A stretch of 64,000 nucleotides of DNA from Anaeramoeba flamelloides (GCA_027625915.1 JANTQA010000036.1:9817001-9881000), one strand, 5' to 3'; shown: positions 46,226 to 58,260, counted from the stretch's first letter. Translations and numbers: made by a program. Notes: generated from the sequence alone by a model not told the origin.

Positions 46226-47568
46226 ATCAAACTTTTTAAAAACAATATTTCATTTTGAAAAAATCGTTTTAAAAGTAAGTTTGGTTTTAGAGTAATCAGA
46301 TTTTTTCTTTTTCTTCAATTTCAAGACAGATCAAAATTTTTATGAATTCGTTATTGGATAAATTCAGATTTTTCTTACCATTAACTCGTCCCTTAAGATT
46401 AATTGATCTTTTAAAGACAACCAACTGATAAAAATATTTGTATAGCTTTTTATTTGTATCCCATTTGTGATAAAATAAAAGGAACAAAATTTTTGTTCGG
46501 CTTTTCTAAAAAAAATTTTTTTCAAATCAGGTAACATTTCAACTTTTTATATTCTGAAAAGAGTCTTAAATTATTAAATTCCCTTTAAGAATTGAGACCT
46601 TTGATTGTTTATTTTAATTCTTGGGTAGAAGGTGATTATTTTGGAAAACTGAAAGAAAAATTTGATCTTTTGATTTTACTATTAACATTACAATTGATCT
46701 TGACGATTTTATGAGAATGAATTTGGTTTTATTTCTTTTTTTTGAATGTTGGCAATTTTAATATTTCACTCTTTAATATTTCTCTTGAAGAAAGAGCATA
46801 ATGTGCTGATTTTTTGTTTCTAGTGTTCTTCACAGTTTAAAAATCTCTGAGTGGGTCTTTAACCAAACATTAAATGAAAATATTTACCAACTTTGTTTTT
46901 ATTTGATAACAAATCAGAGATAAAAAATGATGAAGTGGATTTTCTAAATTCAGTTAACAAATTCCTCTGAGAACATACCTCATTCTTTGACAAGAATTTG
47001 AAAAAGAGTTAAAAAAAAGGTAATGAAAAGATAGAAATTAAAAACAATCTTCAAAATTCTTAAAAAACATGAAGTTTTGAATAGAAATTGTGTAGTTATC
47101 AGATTAGTATTCCCTTTTTAACAAAATTAAAAATTGTTTTCGTTAGGATATTTTGTCAAATAGAAAATGATACAGAAACGGCGTTCAGTCTACTCCTTTC
47201 ACTCATTTTATTCCTCTCATTATAATTGAGAATATTTTTTTTTGTTTTTTATTCGAGAGAAAAAACTTTGCAAATCTTTTTCCATTCAAGTTAGAACCTT
47301 TTTTTACCCCCACCTTTTAGTTTTTTGTAGAGTAATATTTTTTTTGAAATGAAAGAAATTATGATGAAAAAATAAAAACCAAATTCATCAACCAATATTT
47401 CACCAAACAACAAATTAGGCATATTGTTTTTAATTTTTTCAATAATTCCACTTCATCGTCTTTTATCACAAAAAATTTATTAATTATATTTTAAGATTTT
47501 ATTTTTATTTATTTACAAGAAACTTTTTTTCTTTCTTCACATAATAAAAAACAAATCTACCAATAAAA
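46226..47568. other. Region upstream of the CRAL-TRIO gene
   Basis: About 46,460-46,700 resembles 48,640-48,850 (GGAACAAAATTTT, TTGATCTTTT and neighbours in the same order). The last 400 bp before ATG 47,569 hold short pyrimidine-rich blocks (CTACTCCTTTCACTC, TTTTACCCCCACC) that could be promoter or 5' leader, which is only a guess. Confidence 0.45.
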
Positions 47569-50424
47569 ATGTCAAAAAAAAAATATACTGGTTTTCTGGG
47601 TGATCTTTCAGAGTCTCAATCGAAAGTAAGTAATTCTTTTTGCAAAATTTTCTCTTTAAATCTTTTACTGTACACGCTATTAAATTGAGGAAAAATTTTC
47701 ACTTCGTCTTCGTTATTTCGAATAATTTGTTGAGAAGAAATAACTTGAAATTTAGAGGCAATTTCACACTCTTTAACAAATCCTTTTTTGTTATTAACCT
47801 ATAGACATTTTGGTTGAAAATATCAATTCAAAATAAAAAGATTCTTTGGAGATTGACAAAAGAAAAAAAAAAAAAGAAAAAGGAAACAAGATGAAGATTT
47901 CTCCCATTACAATTTCAAAGTACTGTAAATAAAAGAAAAATTACAAAACATGTGTAATGTATTTACCCCATTTGTAACTCTCAGAAGAAATTTCCTTGGG
48001 CTTTCTCTGTTTTTTTTCTTTTTGATTGGGAAAAAAAAAGGTACATCAACCTAAAGTGTTGTTGAAATTTTCATTTCTCTTTTAAAATTGAAACCTCACT
48101 TGTTTTGCAATTTTTTGTGAAAAAATAGGAATACAAATCAAGATGTTCTGTCTTTAACTTTGATTTTTTTTCAAAACCCATTACAAACATACATACTTTA
48201 TATACGATTTAAAAACGGGAAAAAAAATTCACTTCATTTTTCAATTTCCTTTTTCAAGTAAAACCACAAGTGACAACCTACTTCTTTGAGAACTCGATTT
48301 AGTAAAGAAAAATATTATGAAAATTTTTAACCCATAGATAATTCAAATACTAGTATATGTCCTGTTTTTGTTTATTTCTAAAATCACCAGTAAAGCGAGG
48401 TTATTACATTCAATTTTTAAATGAGGGAAAAAATTTTCGATTAAGGGTCTCGCCACTTACCTCGAATTTGACCCATACTCAAGTAGCGGCCTACCACTAA
48501 AAAGGTGTTGTGAAATTGCACTTCTTTTGGGAAAAAAAATACAAATAACAAAAAAAAAGTTCCAAAGTTTTTAAAATACAAAAAAAAGCTTCACAGATTC
48601 CAAATTACTAAAATCTAATTTTCAAAAAAATAAATGGAACAAAATTTTCATTCAGCTTTCCAAAAAAAGAGTTGTTAAATCACAAAACTTTTCAAATTTT
48701 TTAATTCCAAAAATCAACTTTTATTATTAATTTCTCTTTTATAATTGGGGTACTTTGGTGATTTTTAATTCTTGAGAGGTGTGCTTTTTTTGGAAAGTTG
48801 AATGAAAATATTGATCTTTTTAGTTTATAATTAACAGTAATTTTCAAAAAAATAAATTAACAAAAACAAGCTGCAAAGTACTCTAAAATTTCAAAAAAAT
48901 AAAAATAATTAACCTTTTCTTGTTAAATATTTCAAAAGGATTAAATTTCTTCAATTTAAAACAAATTATTTTCTACAAGTACACAATCAAAATTTTAAAT
49001 CTAATCTAATTTGTGGTTGTTTTGTTAACCCTCTAAATTTGATCAAGTAATAGCTTTATAACATTCTTTTGATAAATAATTACTCAATTTAACTATTCAC
49101 AAGAAAAAAAGCAAATGAGATGAAATTTTTAAGCCTTTTTTAAAATTTGAACAATCGACTGAAGCGATCTTGAAAATAAAAAACATACGAGTCCAGCATG
49201 TTTACAAAAGTGTTACCCGTATGATTGCCACACTCTTTTAAAAAGTCGAATTAGACACCTTTAAAACCTTTTTTTATCACTTCTTTTACAATTACATGAA
49301 TAAAAGTGGTTGAAATAACATAACTATAATAACAAATTTCAAAAACAGAAAGAAAAAAGCATTTTTTCAAACAAATTTTTTTCTTCGTGCAAACTAAAAA
49401 TTTACTAAAAAAATTTTTTTCTTTTTCCATCAAAAACTAAAAAACAAATTAAAAATAAAAATTTAAAAGTTTCTTCAAAAATTTAAAAAGACAATCAAAG
49501 GCGATTTAGTCAAGCCAACAAACAAACTCGAACGAGACAAACAGGACGTCAATTGTCTTCGCTATTGTCGCGCTTCTAGATTTAATTTTGAAAAAACAAT
49601 GGAGTATTGGGAAAATGAAAAGACTTGGAGAGCTGAAACAAAGATCGAGAAATTAAAAATACCTAACTTTATTGAAGAGGTAAAGCTTAATAAAATGTAT
49701 GTTTCTGGGAAAGACAAAAAAGGAAGTCCAGTTTTAATTGTCCACGCATGCAAGTTTATGCCATCAAAGACAAACGAGCCTATCGAACATCTTATATGGG
49801 TTACTGAAAAGGCAATCAAATGTATGGAACACCCCGTTGACAACTGTTTTGTGATCCTCGATGTAAAGGATTTTGGCTGGTCAAATTTCGATAAGGTAAC
49901 AATGAAAAAAATTGCCCAAATTATGATGAACTATTACGTCGAAAGATTAGGGAAATTGTTTTTTGTTAACGCCTCATTTCTAACAAAAATGATATGGGGA
50001 GTTGCAAAAGTTTGGATTGACAAGGACACAAAAGCTAAAGTTTGTTTTTTTTTTTTTTTTTTTTTTTTTTCTCCCTCCCCCCAGTTAATCAACAAAAAAA
50101 TATTTAAAAAAACATTTATTTATATTATTATATATATTTTAATCCAATTTTAATTTGAAAATATTTTATTATTATTAGATCACATTTGAAGGCAAAAAAT
50201 TTTATAAGACATTAACCAAATATGTTGATCCCAAATTTATTCCAAAAAGCTTGGGTGGTGAGTATGAAGTACCGAATTGGAAAAGTTTATTAAAAGAAGA
50301 AGAATTGGAAGAAGAAATGAAAGAAGAAAAGGAGAAGGAATCATCGTTTGAAGAAGAAGATGACGAAGAAGAAGAATTTGAAAAGGAAAAAAACATGAGA
50401 ACAAGAAAAATAAAAAATTATTAA
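47569..50424 (+). CDS. CRAL-TRIO (Sec14-like) lipid-binding protein
   Basis: Three exons, 47,569-47,625, 49,470-50,039 and 50,179-50,424, encode 290 residues. Exon 1 supplies only MSKKKYTGFLGDLSESQSK, the usual start of Sec14-like proteins, and ends at a GTAAGT donor. Exon 2 continues FLQKFKKTIKGD and NCLRYCRASRFNFEKTMEYW (CRAL_TRIO_N helix region), then the lipid-binding fold with MYVSGKDKKGSPVLIV and NCFVILDVKDFGWSN. Exon 3 gives ITFEGKKFYKTLTKYVDP then FIPKSLGGEYEVPNW, the closing motif of the fold, and a strongly acidic tail. Proteins of this class carry a phosphatidylinositol or other lipid between membranes. No membrane segment is seen, so it should be cytosolic. Introns are 1,844 and 139 bp, all phase 0. 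The long one contains repeats, the short one a T run of about 20. Confidence 0.88.
48441..49262. mobile_element. TTAA-family element inside the CRAL-TRIO intron
   Basis: Begins TTAA then GGGTCTCGCCACTTACC (48,441 on), like 24,466. It shares the CCATACTCAA, GTGTTGTGAAATTGCACTTC and TTAAATTTCTTCAATTTAAA blocks with the copies at 24,470-26,730 and 34,335-35,240. The right end is poorly kept (ACACCTTTAA at 49,255-49,264). No coding frame. Confidence 0.5.
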
Positions 50425-51585
50425 TTTAATTTAATAATCTTTTATTTTAACCACCAAGCAATTATCATAATTTATAGCAGAAACATTTATTTGACAAAAT
50501 GATATTTTGATAATATATTTACTCCAAATTTTGAAAATTATTGAATAAATATTTTGATAAATATACATCTTCATTTTTATTAACCTCCCATTCTATTTAT
50601 ATCTTGAACCATTTCCAACACAATTAAATCCAAATTGCAAAATTATTAGGAATTTTTATAAAATTTGCTAGTAATTATTGCCAATTCAAACTATTGAATT
50701 TTCCAAACTATTGAATTTGTTATTTTAATTCTTAAAACCATTACTTTCAAATACCTGGCCTCTTTAAGTTGGAATCAACACACATCACATATGCATGCAC
50801 ATGGGTACATATAAGCAAAGATAAACAGGTACATACCCTGGCACATAGATAATGGATTGATGGGAAATAATTTAAAGATAGTCAAAAATGCTATTTATTC
50901 TTTTGCCAACATTATTGTTATAATGAAATCAAAATACCAATATTTTATTATTTTCATTATTTTTTTTTTTTCATATTTATTGAAAATATTTGGATTTTTT
51001 TATTTTTAAAACCACTTAACTAAATTTAAAAAAAAAGTATGAATAAATATATTATTTTGATTATTTCAAGTTTATTTTTGGATTATTAAAAAAATGGAAA
51101 AGATCTACTTGCTTAGAGTTTTAATTTGGTTAATTGGAGAAAATTTGAAAATTCCCTTGAATTTGTTTTTTAATTTTATTTTTTTTTATTATTATTAATT
51201 TATTTCCTAATCAAGGAACTTTGGAAATTTGAACATTTTATTTATTTTTTTAAAGCACACACTTAAATTTCTAGTCGGATATTTCTTTTTTTAAAATTTT
51301 GTATGATTATTACTAGAGTAAGTGGAATAATACTAAAATTAGTAATTATTTACTCTGTGGATATTTAAGAGAAAAATCATTATTTCCGAGTTGGTTTAAA
51401 AGATGAGGTATTAACCCAGAAAGTTTTTTCTTTATCTTGATAGTGTATGTTGAATATCTATACTTTTTTTTTTTATATATTACAAAAAAAGTTAACAATT
51501 TTTTAAGAACAATAAATTTTACTTAACAAAGGAAAAGTGTAATAATTTATAATTTACTGAGATTTGAATTTCATTTAGCCTTTTC
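50425..51585. other. Downstream intergenic DNA
   Basis: No gene seen. A patch at about 50,750-50,860 is less AT-rich (CACACATCACATATGCATGC) but has no frame or clear fold. The rest is AT-rich. Confidence 0.5.
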
Positions 51586-51589
51586 TTAA

Positions 51590-52539
51590 GGGACTAGTCT
51601 CTATTAATTTTTTAGGTATATTTAATAGAGATTTAGAATTTTTTTTTGCCAATTACTTCGATTTGAAATCAAAGTGAAAAACTTCTTTGTATAGTAATGA
51701 AATCTTGCTAAATGACATTCATTAAATTTAGTTATTGTTTTTATCGAAATAAAAAAATTTTCCATTTTTTTCACTTTTTTGAAAGTTGATTTTTTTCAAC
51801 TTTGGGCAAAAATACAAAAAATAAAAAAAATATGAGCAAGAAAGCTAAATTTTGTTGTTTTTGTGGAAGACCTACAAAAAATAGTTTGAAAAATAAACCT
51901 GAAAAGTTTTTTTTTGGATTTGCATGAAAAAACAGTTTGATTCGAAAAAAATATGCAATATACGCTTTACTCTTAATAAAATATTTTCTTTCTTTTCTTG
52001 TACCATTCTTTTTTTTTTTTTTCATGAATCTACTTTTTCAGTTTACACTCTTTTGTTTTTGTTGAATTTGAAGTTTTTATAAGTATTCCCAAATTATCAT
52101 TCCAAAAGTTTTTGTCAGAGTCAAAAAAAAAATAAAATAAAAGAATAGAACAAGAACTATTTTTTTTAAAAGTAATTATTAATAAAACAAATTGAGTTCT
52201 TTATAGAGTCAAGTTGGATGAACAGAAGTGAAAGAGAAAATATTCACGAGTTTTAAATTATTTTTTCGTTTTTTCAAAATGAGAATAAATATTATTTTTG
52301 AGAAAATAAGTAAATCCAAAATTAATCAAAAAATTCTCATCTGATAAAGATATTTTATTTAAATAAATATTTAAAAATCTCACTTTATTTGACAGAATTG
52401 TAAAATTTTTAAAAAATAAGAACTAAAAGTTCTAATATTGAAAAAACCCGTCTATTTTCAATTTTAAAAATATTTCAAGATAAGGATTACTTATTTAGTT
52501 ATTTGTCAAAAAAAAAAAAAAATAATAGAGACTAGCCCC
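51590..52539. mobile_element. TTAA-flanked non-autonomous element, 950 bp
   Basis: TTAA at 51,586-51,589 and 52,540-52,543 border an 18-bp inverted repeat GGGACTAGTCTCTATTAA (left) and TAATAGAGACTAGCCCC (right; one or two differences). The interior is AT-rich with no transposase. GGG-starting ends with TTAA resemble the full element at 15,852-17,949 (GGGAGTAGCCAC), which might supply its transposase; this is inference. Confidence 0.75.
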
Positions 52540-52689
52540 TTAAACAGAATTTTATTGTATATTTGATAAAATTATCATTTTTCATATTCAATTTAAAAGT
52601 TATTTCATATTTCCCTTTGTTTATTTTTGACCTTAAAAATCTAATTTCTGTCTTTTTTAATTTATTTAATATTTGGAAATTCGAAAAAA

Positions 52690-52835
52690 GAAGAGTGTCA
52701 TGTATATTACGAACGAGGAAGATCGTGTTTGGTTGGCTAGGGTTGTATAAGTTGGGATATCGTGATTGTCCAAATAACCCGAATTATATTAGTACCGGTT
52801 GGTTGTTTCAAAGACTCTTTTATACAAAGTAATTT
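52690..52835 (-). pseudogene. GC-richer coding-like fragment, origin unclear
   Basis: An island of more balanced base composition. On the minus strand it reads NSGYLDNHDIPTYTTLANQT and then RSSSFVIYMTLFF. The PTYT..ANxTRSS pattern is vaguely like LINE-type endonuclease domains (PTxT...SSxID), but the match is weak. On the plus strand an 89-codon frame also crosses it (52,563-52,832). I favour a gene or retroelement fragment, without a firm family. Confidence 0.25.
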
Positions 52836-53119
52836 AGAACAACAATATTGATGGATTAACTATTTATTTACCTTCTTTATTAAATTTGTTGATCCAAAGG
52901 ATTGTTTGATTTGTCGAACAAAATCAAAATAGATACATATGTAAACTCTTTGATCTGATCCTTGATCGAAAAGTATCTTCTGTTTTTACTGTTTTCTTAA
53001 AAGAATAACTTATTTTAATATTCAAGATTCAATATATTTATTAGCACCAGTGGATACTAAAACTATGTTTTAATCTTTTAAAAAAATTCTAAATTCAAGT
53101 TTATGAATTTGGGATGTGC

Positions 53120-53385
53120 CTATATTTTCCAGAATTTAAAAGAATTGAGTAAAATCAATGTGAAGTGCCTATATTTTTTTTAATTTGAGAAATGATAAGT
53201 AAATTTCATAAAACTTTCAGTTTATTTCTTAAATTAAAAAAAACCGCCGTTAGCTTTTCCAGAATTTAAAAAAAATTTGGCAAAATCTTTGATTTTTCTC
53301 TATTCTTTTAAATTCTGGAAAAGCTAGGCACTCTATGGCACTCTACGGCACTTGACGACACGATCACAGAGAAAATGATACAAAT
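53120..53385. repeat. Compound hairpin repeat cluster, copy 3
   Basis: The same hairpin units as at 1,500-2,200 and 18,220-19,050 (TTTTCCAGAATTTAAAAGAA and mirror; AAATTAAAAAAAACCGCCGTTAG). It ends with a short tandem GGCACTCTATGGCACTCTAC then GGCACTTGACGACAC (about 53,326-53,362), which has counterparts at 18,655-18,700 and, shortened, near 1,960-1,985. Confidence 0.7.
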
Positions 53386-53853
53386 CTTCAATGATATCTA
53401 AATCTTTATTTATTTTACACAATTGAAAAAATTGTGATTTATTTTTGTTCATAAAATAAGGATATCTATTAAGATAATCTGTGTAATTTCTTAACTTTTG
53501 AATAGAAGAAAAAAACTCTTTATTTAAAAGATCAAAAAAAAAACAAAATTTTGCAGGTTAAAGCTTGCAATACTATTTGTATAATCAAAGTGATTCAATA
53601 TAAATTTTTTATTACCCATTTCAAACAATATAATGTTTGTATCGATTTAAGAAATTAAACTTATTTTAGTAGTAAAAAATAATAATAAATTAATATATAT
53701 ATGTATATATATTTGTGAATGTTTTAATATTTTTTTTTTTACAAAATTTGTCAAAATATAATATAAATATTAATCTAAAGAGAAAATGAAAAAAAAAAAA
53801 AAAAAAATCGACATAAAAAACGTTTTTCTAAATATGTTAAAGCATTGATAATA
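53386..53853. other. Spacer downstream of ADA2
   Basis: AT-rich; short AT microsatellite near 53,690-53,712. No features seen. Confidence 0.5.
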
Positions 53854-55780
53854 TCATAGCCAACCATTTTGGGTAAAAAAGTTCTGTAAATATTCTGCTT
53901 GTATATTTTGTAAATTAGGTATTTTTTCGAGAGGAACTCCGCAAAGTATATGGTTTTTAATAAAAAGGTATTGGAATTTCTCCATTCCAATTTGCTTGCA
54001 AAGATTTTTCTCGCCTTCCGATAAAAACTCTTGTGTGTCAAGCAACAATTCGTTATTAATATTGTTTGAAAAGTTTGGCGATAAGGGGAAATTTGATTGG
54101 GCTGTATCAAAACTTTGGAAACTGTTAAGTTGGTTGCTCTTATCGCCGTTGCCATTGCTTGAAGTGTTGTTTGTTGAAGAGGAGGAATAGCTTGTTGGCA
54201 AAGTCTTTGATCGGGATTTGAGTTTTCTTTTGCCCCTTCTGGGGTTTGTAAAAATTGCCTTTTTCTGGTTCTGATAACGCTCGCCCTCTGAAAAGGACGT
54301 AAAGCCCAATTGTCTCCATTCCAGTAAACGGTTTATCTCTGATTTCAATTTAAACTCTTCAAAGAAGGAATCCAGAACCTGATCAAACTGCTCACGGTTT
54401 TCCATTGATCGGGCAAACGCTTTCATTTTGGATTGGAATTGCCTTTCCTTTCTCGAGGGCTTTTCGTGCTTGTCTTCTTCAATGATCGACTTGGGGTACA
54501 AAAGCCCCATTTTGATCACAAAATCCTTTTTTTCCTCTCTCTGCTTGATCCTGTCATCAACACCCTTCAGGACTTTGTACTTGAGATCCCAGCCGATGTC
54601 GCTGTCTGTAAAGCCAAAGGTGTTTGTAACCTTTTCCGCGTTTTGATCCCACTCAAACTCGAGCTCTTTCCTTTTGGGCATCCACCCTGCATAATCTGCA
54701 AAGATGGTTCTCCCCCTGGGATAGTTTTGATCGTATGGGTTGAACTTTGGATAAGACAGCTGTGGCATCTTTCTTTTTTTTAAAAATTTCTGATGCCTTA
54801 TTTCTCGTGCAGTTAGCTTCGGTAGCCCATTTTTTAAATCACCCTTCAGTCCTAAGGAATCGTCATTGAAACCATTCGAAAAGCTTTCCAGTGGCTCAGG
54901 GTATAAAAGCGTTTTTGGGCCGAGATAGATTTCTTTATAGTGATCTTCACATTGGATACAGCTCATCTTCCCGATCCTCTTCGAGACCTCTTCCCAATTA
55001 CCAAACCCGTTTGTCGAAAGAGAATCAACAAGTTTGACCTCGTCCTCAACACTCCAGCCTAAAGAATACACAGATTTGGTTGGTGCAGCAAACAGTTGGT
55101 AACGGTGATTTGACTTGTGCTTTCCCATCTTTTTGATTTGGGTTGTTATTTTATTTTGGGTTATTAATTGGTTGAGTTGTGATTTTATTTGGGTTGGTGG
55201 TTTTGGTTTTTGAGTTGTTGGTTTTTAGTCGTTGGTTTTTGGTTGGAAATTTTTTAAAAAAAAAAAAAAAAAAAAAGATTATGCAATCAATTTATCACCA
55301 AAATAGAAAACACAATTTGTGAATTATTTTTAGTCTTGAAAACTCTTTATTTTGAAACCCAAAAATTTCGTTCATTTCACTTTTTAAAATTCAAGTTTTT
55401 ATTCCTTTTTTTTTTTTTGGAATGGGGGGGTATTTAGTTTTCAGAATTAAAAAAGAATTCTATTACAAATTGAAAGTGTTTTTTTCTTATATTTTTTTAT
55501 ATTTAATTGCTGAGTGGGTCAAGTACAGAATTCGGAATATAAATACGTTAAAATGTTGGATAGAGCAAAAAGAAATTATAAAAAAAAAAAAAACACAGAA
55601 ATTCAAAACATTAAATAAAAAAGAAATTTTTTTGATTTTTACTTCGGCACCTTTTGAGAAACAGTCTGAACAAAGTAAAGTTTCCTCACATTCAGCACAA
55701 ATTATCATAATATTATCAGCAAGATCTTTTTTACATGAAGCACAATGAAATGTAGGTAAATGTGGTTTACGAGAACTCAT
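53854..55780 (-). CDS. ADA2: Transcriptional adaptor ADA2 (SAGA-type acetyltransferase complex)
   Basis: Two exons, 55,780-55,643 and 55,128-53,854, encode 470 residues. The N-terminal ZZ zinc finger has FHCASCKKDL, IICAEC and LLCSDCF in exon 1, and its two histidines (GKHKSNH) in exon 2, so the zinc site confirms the splice. A SANT/Myb domain follows (LGWSVEDEVKLVDSL ... GNWEEVSKRIG ... CEDHYKEIYLG), then the ADA2 central region (GWMPKRKELEFEWDQNAEKV, RIKQREEKKDFVIKMGLLYP). A C-terminal SWIRM domain ends EYLQNFFTQNGWL. ADA2 links the Gcn5 acetyltransferase to chromatin in SAGA-like complexes. Length and domain order are normal. A Ser/Asn-rich linker precedes SWIRM. The 514-bp intron has donor GTAAAA and acceptor AAAAAG. 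A possible extra 5' exon (MSKVTTVRHKPCQ, 55,989) is described under findings. Confidence 0.95.
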
Positions 55781-55989
55781 TTGTTTAAATCAGGAATCAG
55801 AAAAGATCGGTGTACAAATATAAGTTGTAAGTTTGCAGGTTGTTTTGTGTAAATTGAAAAGAAAAGAAAAGAATACAAAATGAAAAAAATGATTTTTCTA
55901 TAAGTACAAATTTTGATCAATAAACAAATTTCAAAAAAGAAATGATACCATTGACAAGGCTTGTGTCTCACAGTGGTAACTTTAGACAT

Positions 55990-57489
55990 TTTTTCAAATT
56001 TGAATAAACCAGTTTTGGTTATTTGAGGAAATTTTGTATTGATTTCTTAAAAATTTAAAAGGAAAGTTAAATTTTTAAAAATACCCTGAGATTTGAATTT
56101 CCTCTTCTAATAAGTTAAGAGACTTTACTCACTTAATTAAGTCTCTCTCAATTAGTTAGTTTCTTAAATTGTGGGAATTGAACAAAATTGAAATAATATC
56201 ACAAGAATGTTCATGACAATAATTTTGCTTCTGAAAAACTAATTCTTTGAATTTTCAAAAAATTAAAGTTAAAAATGATTCCTTAAGCAATGTTGTATTT
56301 CACAAAAAGTTATTTCCATTTTTTATTGTATAACAAATGAGATCTTTAAATACTTGTAAATTTTATTATTGCTTTTGTAAAAAAAAATTGTTTGATAGTA
56401 CATAATATATTAAATTATTAGTTTGAAAAAATTGAATTTTTTGTTGTTAAAATTTGATGTTAGAGAAGAATAAACAAAGATTTTAAATAAAATAACTTAT
56501 ATATTTCAAAATTTTGGAATTAATCCTGAAAAAATTAGATTTATTATTGATAAATTCATTAATTTATTTTATGATTAATCGGACCTTAATATACAAAGTT
56601 TTTAATTCCAAGTATTATTTTTTTTTAATTATGTCTCCTTATGTATAAAATAAGCACTTTTAAATAATTCTTAAATTAAATTTTGTTTTGAACTTTTTCC
56701 AAATTCGTATTTTGATATTGAAAATATTTTTTTTTTTAATTTATTTTTTTTATTTTTATAACAATAGATTCAACATGTTTTTTTTGTGAATAATTTATAG
56801 ATCCCATTATCAACATTTTTTTTTAGATCAGAGTAAAGAATAAATTAAAAAAATGAAAAAGAAAAAATAGAAAAACAATATCAATAAAGCAAAAATATAA
56901 TAAATATTCATATTAAGGTATTGGAAATAGGAAAATTGATTATGAATTGAAATGTTGTTTTATCAAATGTTGATATATTGACAAAATGATAAAGGAAAAA
57001 CTATCAAAAAATAAATTGAAACAATAAAAATTACTTTGCTGATTTATTTAATGATTAAATTGATTTTATTAAAAATAAAAAAAATAAAACGGGCACTTCT
57101 TTTTTGAGTTTTGTCTTTTAAATATTCTAAGGCTTGATAGATGATATACCGTTTTTAACAAATATAAAAAGGTTTTTGACAATATATTGAGTAAAAATTT
57201 AATTTACTTTACTTTAATGAAATACTATTGTAATGAACCTATTTCTAATTCCCAAATGTGAAATGAGAAAATTCTCATTGAAATTTATAAAAAAAAATTG
57301 TATGAGAATTATTGACAAATTTCTCTACAATTAAAAGTTATCTGAACTATTTGAAATTAGTAATATTATTATTTTTTCTTTTAGATTATTTCCTATTTTT
57401 TATATGTTTTTAATAAACAAAGAAAAATAAGTTTAAATATTTTTTATTTTAAAAGAACATCTAAATAATCGATTTTATGAAATGAATTT
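55990..57489. other. AT-rich intergenic DNA
   Basis: No gene is supported. A small symmetric block AAGAGACTT..CTTAATTAAGTCTC lies at about 56,120-56,145. Otherwise plain AT-rich sequence. Confidence 0.5.
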
Positions 57490-58260
57490 GTTCCGAAACC
57501 AAAATTTAAAAGAATCCAGGTAAAATATTCCAAAAAAATACTATATAAACGAAAAAAAAAAAAAAAAACAGAAAATAGTTTTCAACCACTAAAAAAACAC
57601 ATTTTCGACAGCTTCTAAGAAATTCTTGTATCAATATAATTATTTTAACTTTAAATTTGAAATTTTATTGTAAAACATCATTTTTTTTTTTTGGCTGAAA
57701 AATAACAAAATCAAAAAAAATATAAATTTGGGAATAGTCTTCAACTCATTTTGTATGTGAAAGAAATTATTACCTTTGATGATTGTGACATTTCTAATCA
57801 TTGTTAAAAGTTAAAAAATACTAGAAGAGGTCTTTGTAAAGAAATTTTCTAATTGTGTATAATGTTCCATCTAAATTTCGAATCTTAAACACAATTCATA
57901 AATAACCATGTAATATCTAAGAGTATAAATAACCTAACCTAACCCTCTAAGCTGATAACCCAATCCCACGATTCCCTTTATTTAACTTTTCATATCCTAA
58001 GAGAACTTGGTTAAATATACCCTCCCAAATCCAACACAACCCATACAAAATCCAAGTATAAATCTGACACACACATTTACTTACCCTAAAAAGTACTCAC
58101 ATACTCTAATATATTCAAAAAACATCAAAAACCCTTTTGAGGGTTCAAAGTTGAAAATTCAAAAAAAAAAAAAAATGGTCATGAATTAAAATTCCAAATT
58201 TGCTGTTAAACTGAGTATATTAGTACAAGAATTTCTTAGAAGCTCTCCAAAAAGTTTTTT
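57490..58260. repeat. Dispersed repeat R1, copy 2
   Basis: Matches 43,620-44,360 in order and orientation, including AACACAACCCATACAAAATC and GTTAAACTGAGTATATTAGT. The 60-codon frame at 58,007-58,189 is part of its C-rich block and not a gene. Confidence 0.75.
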
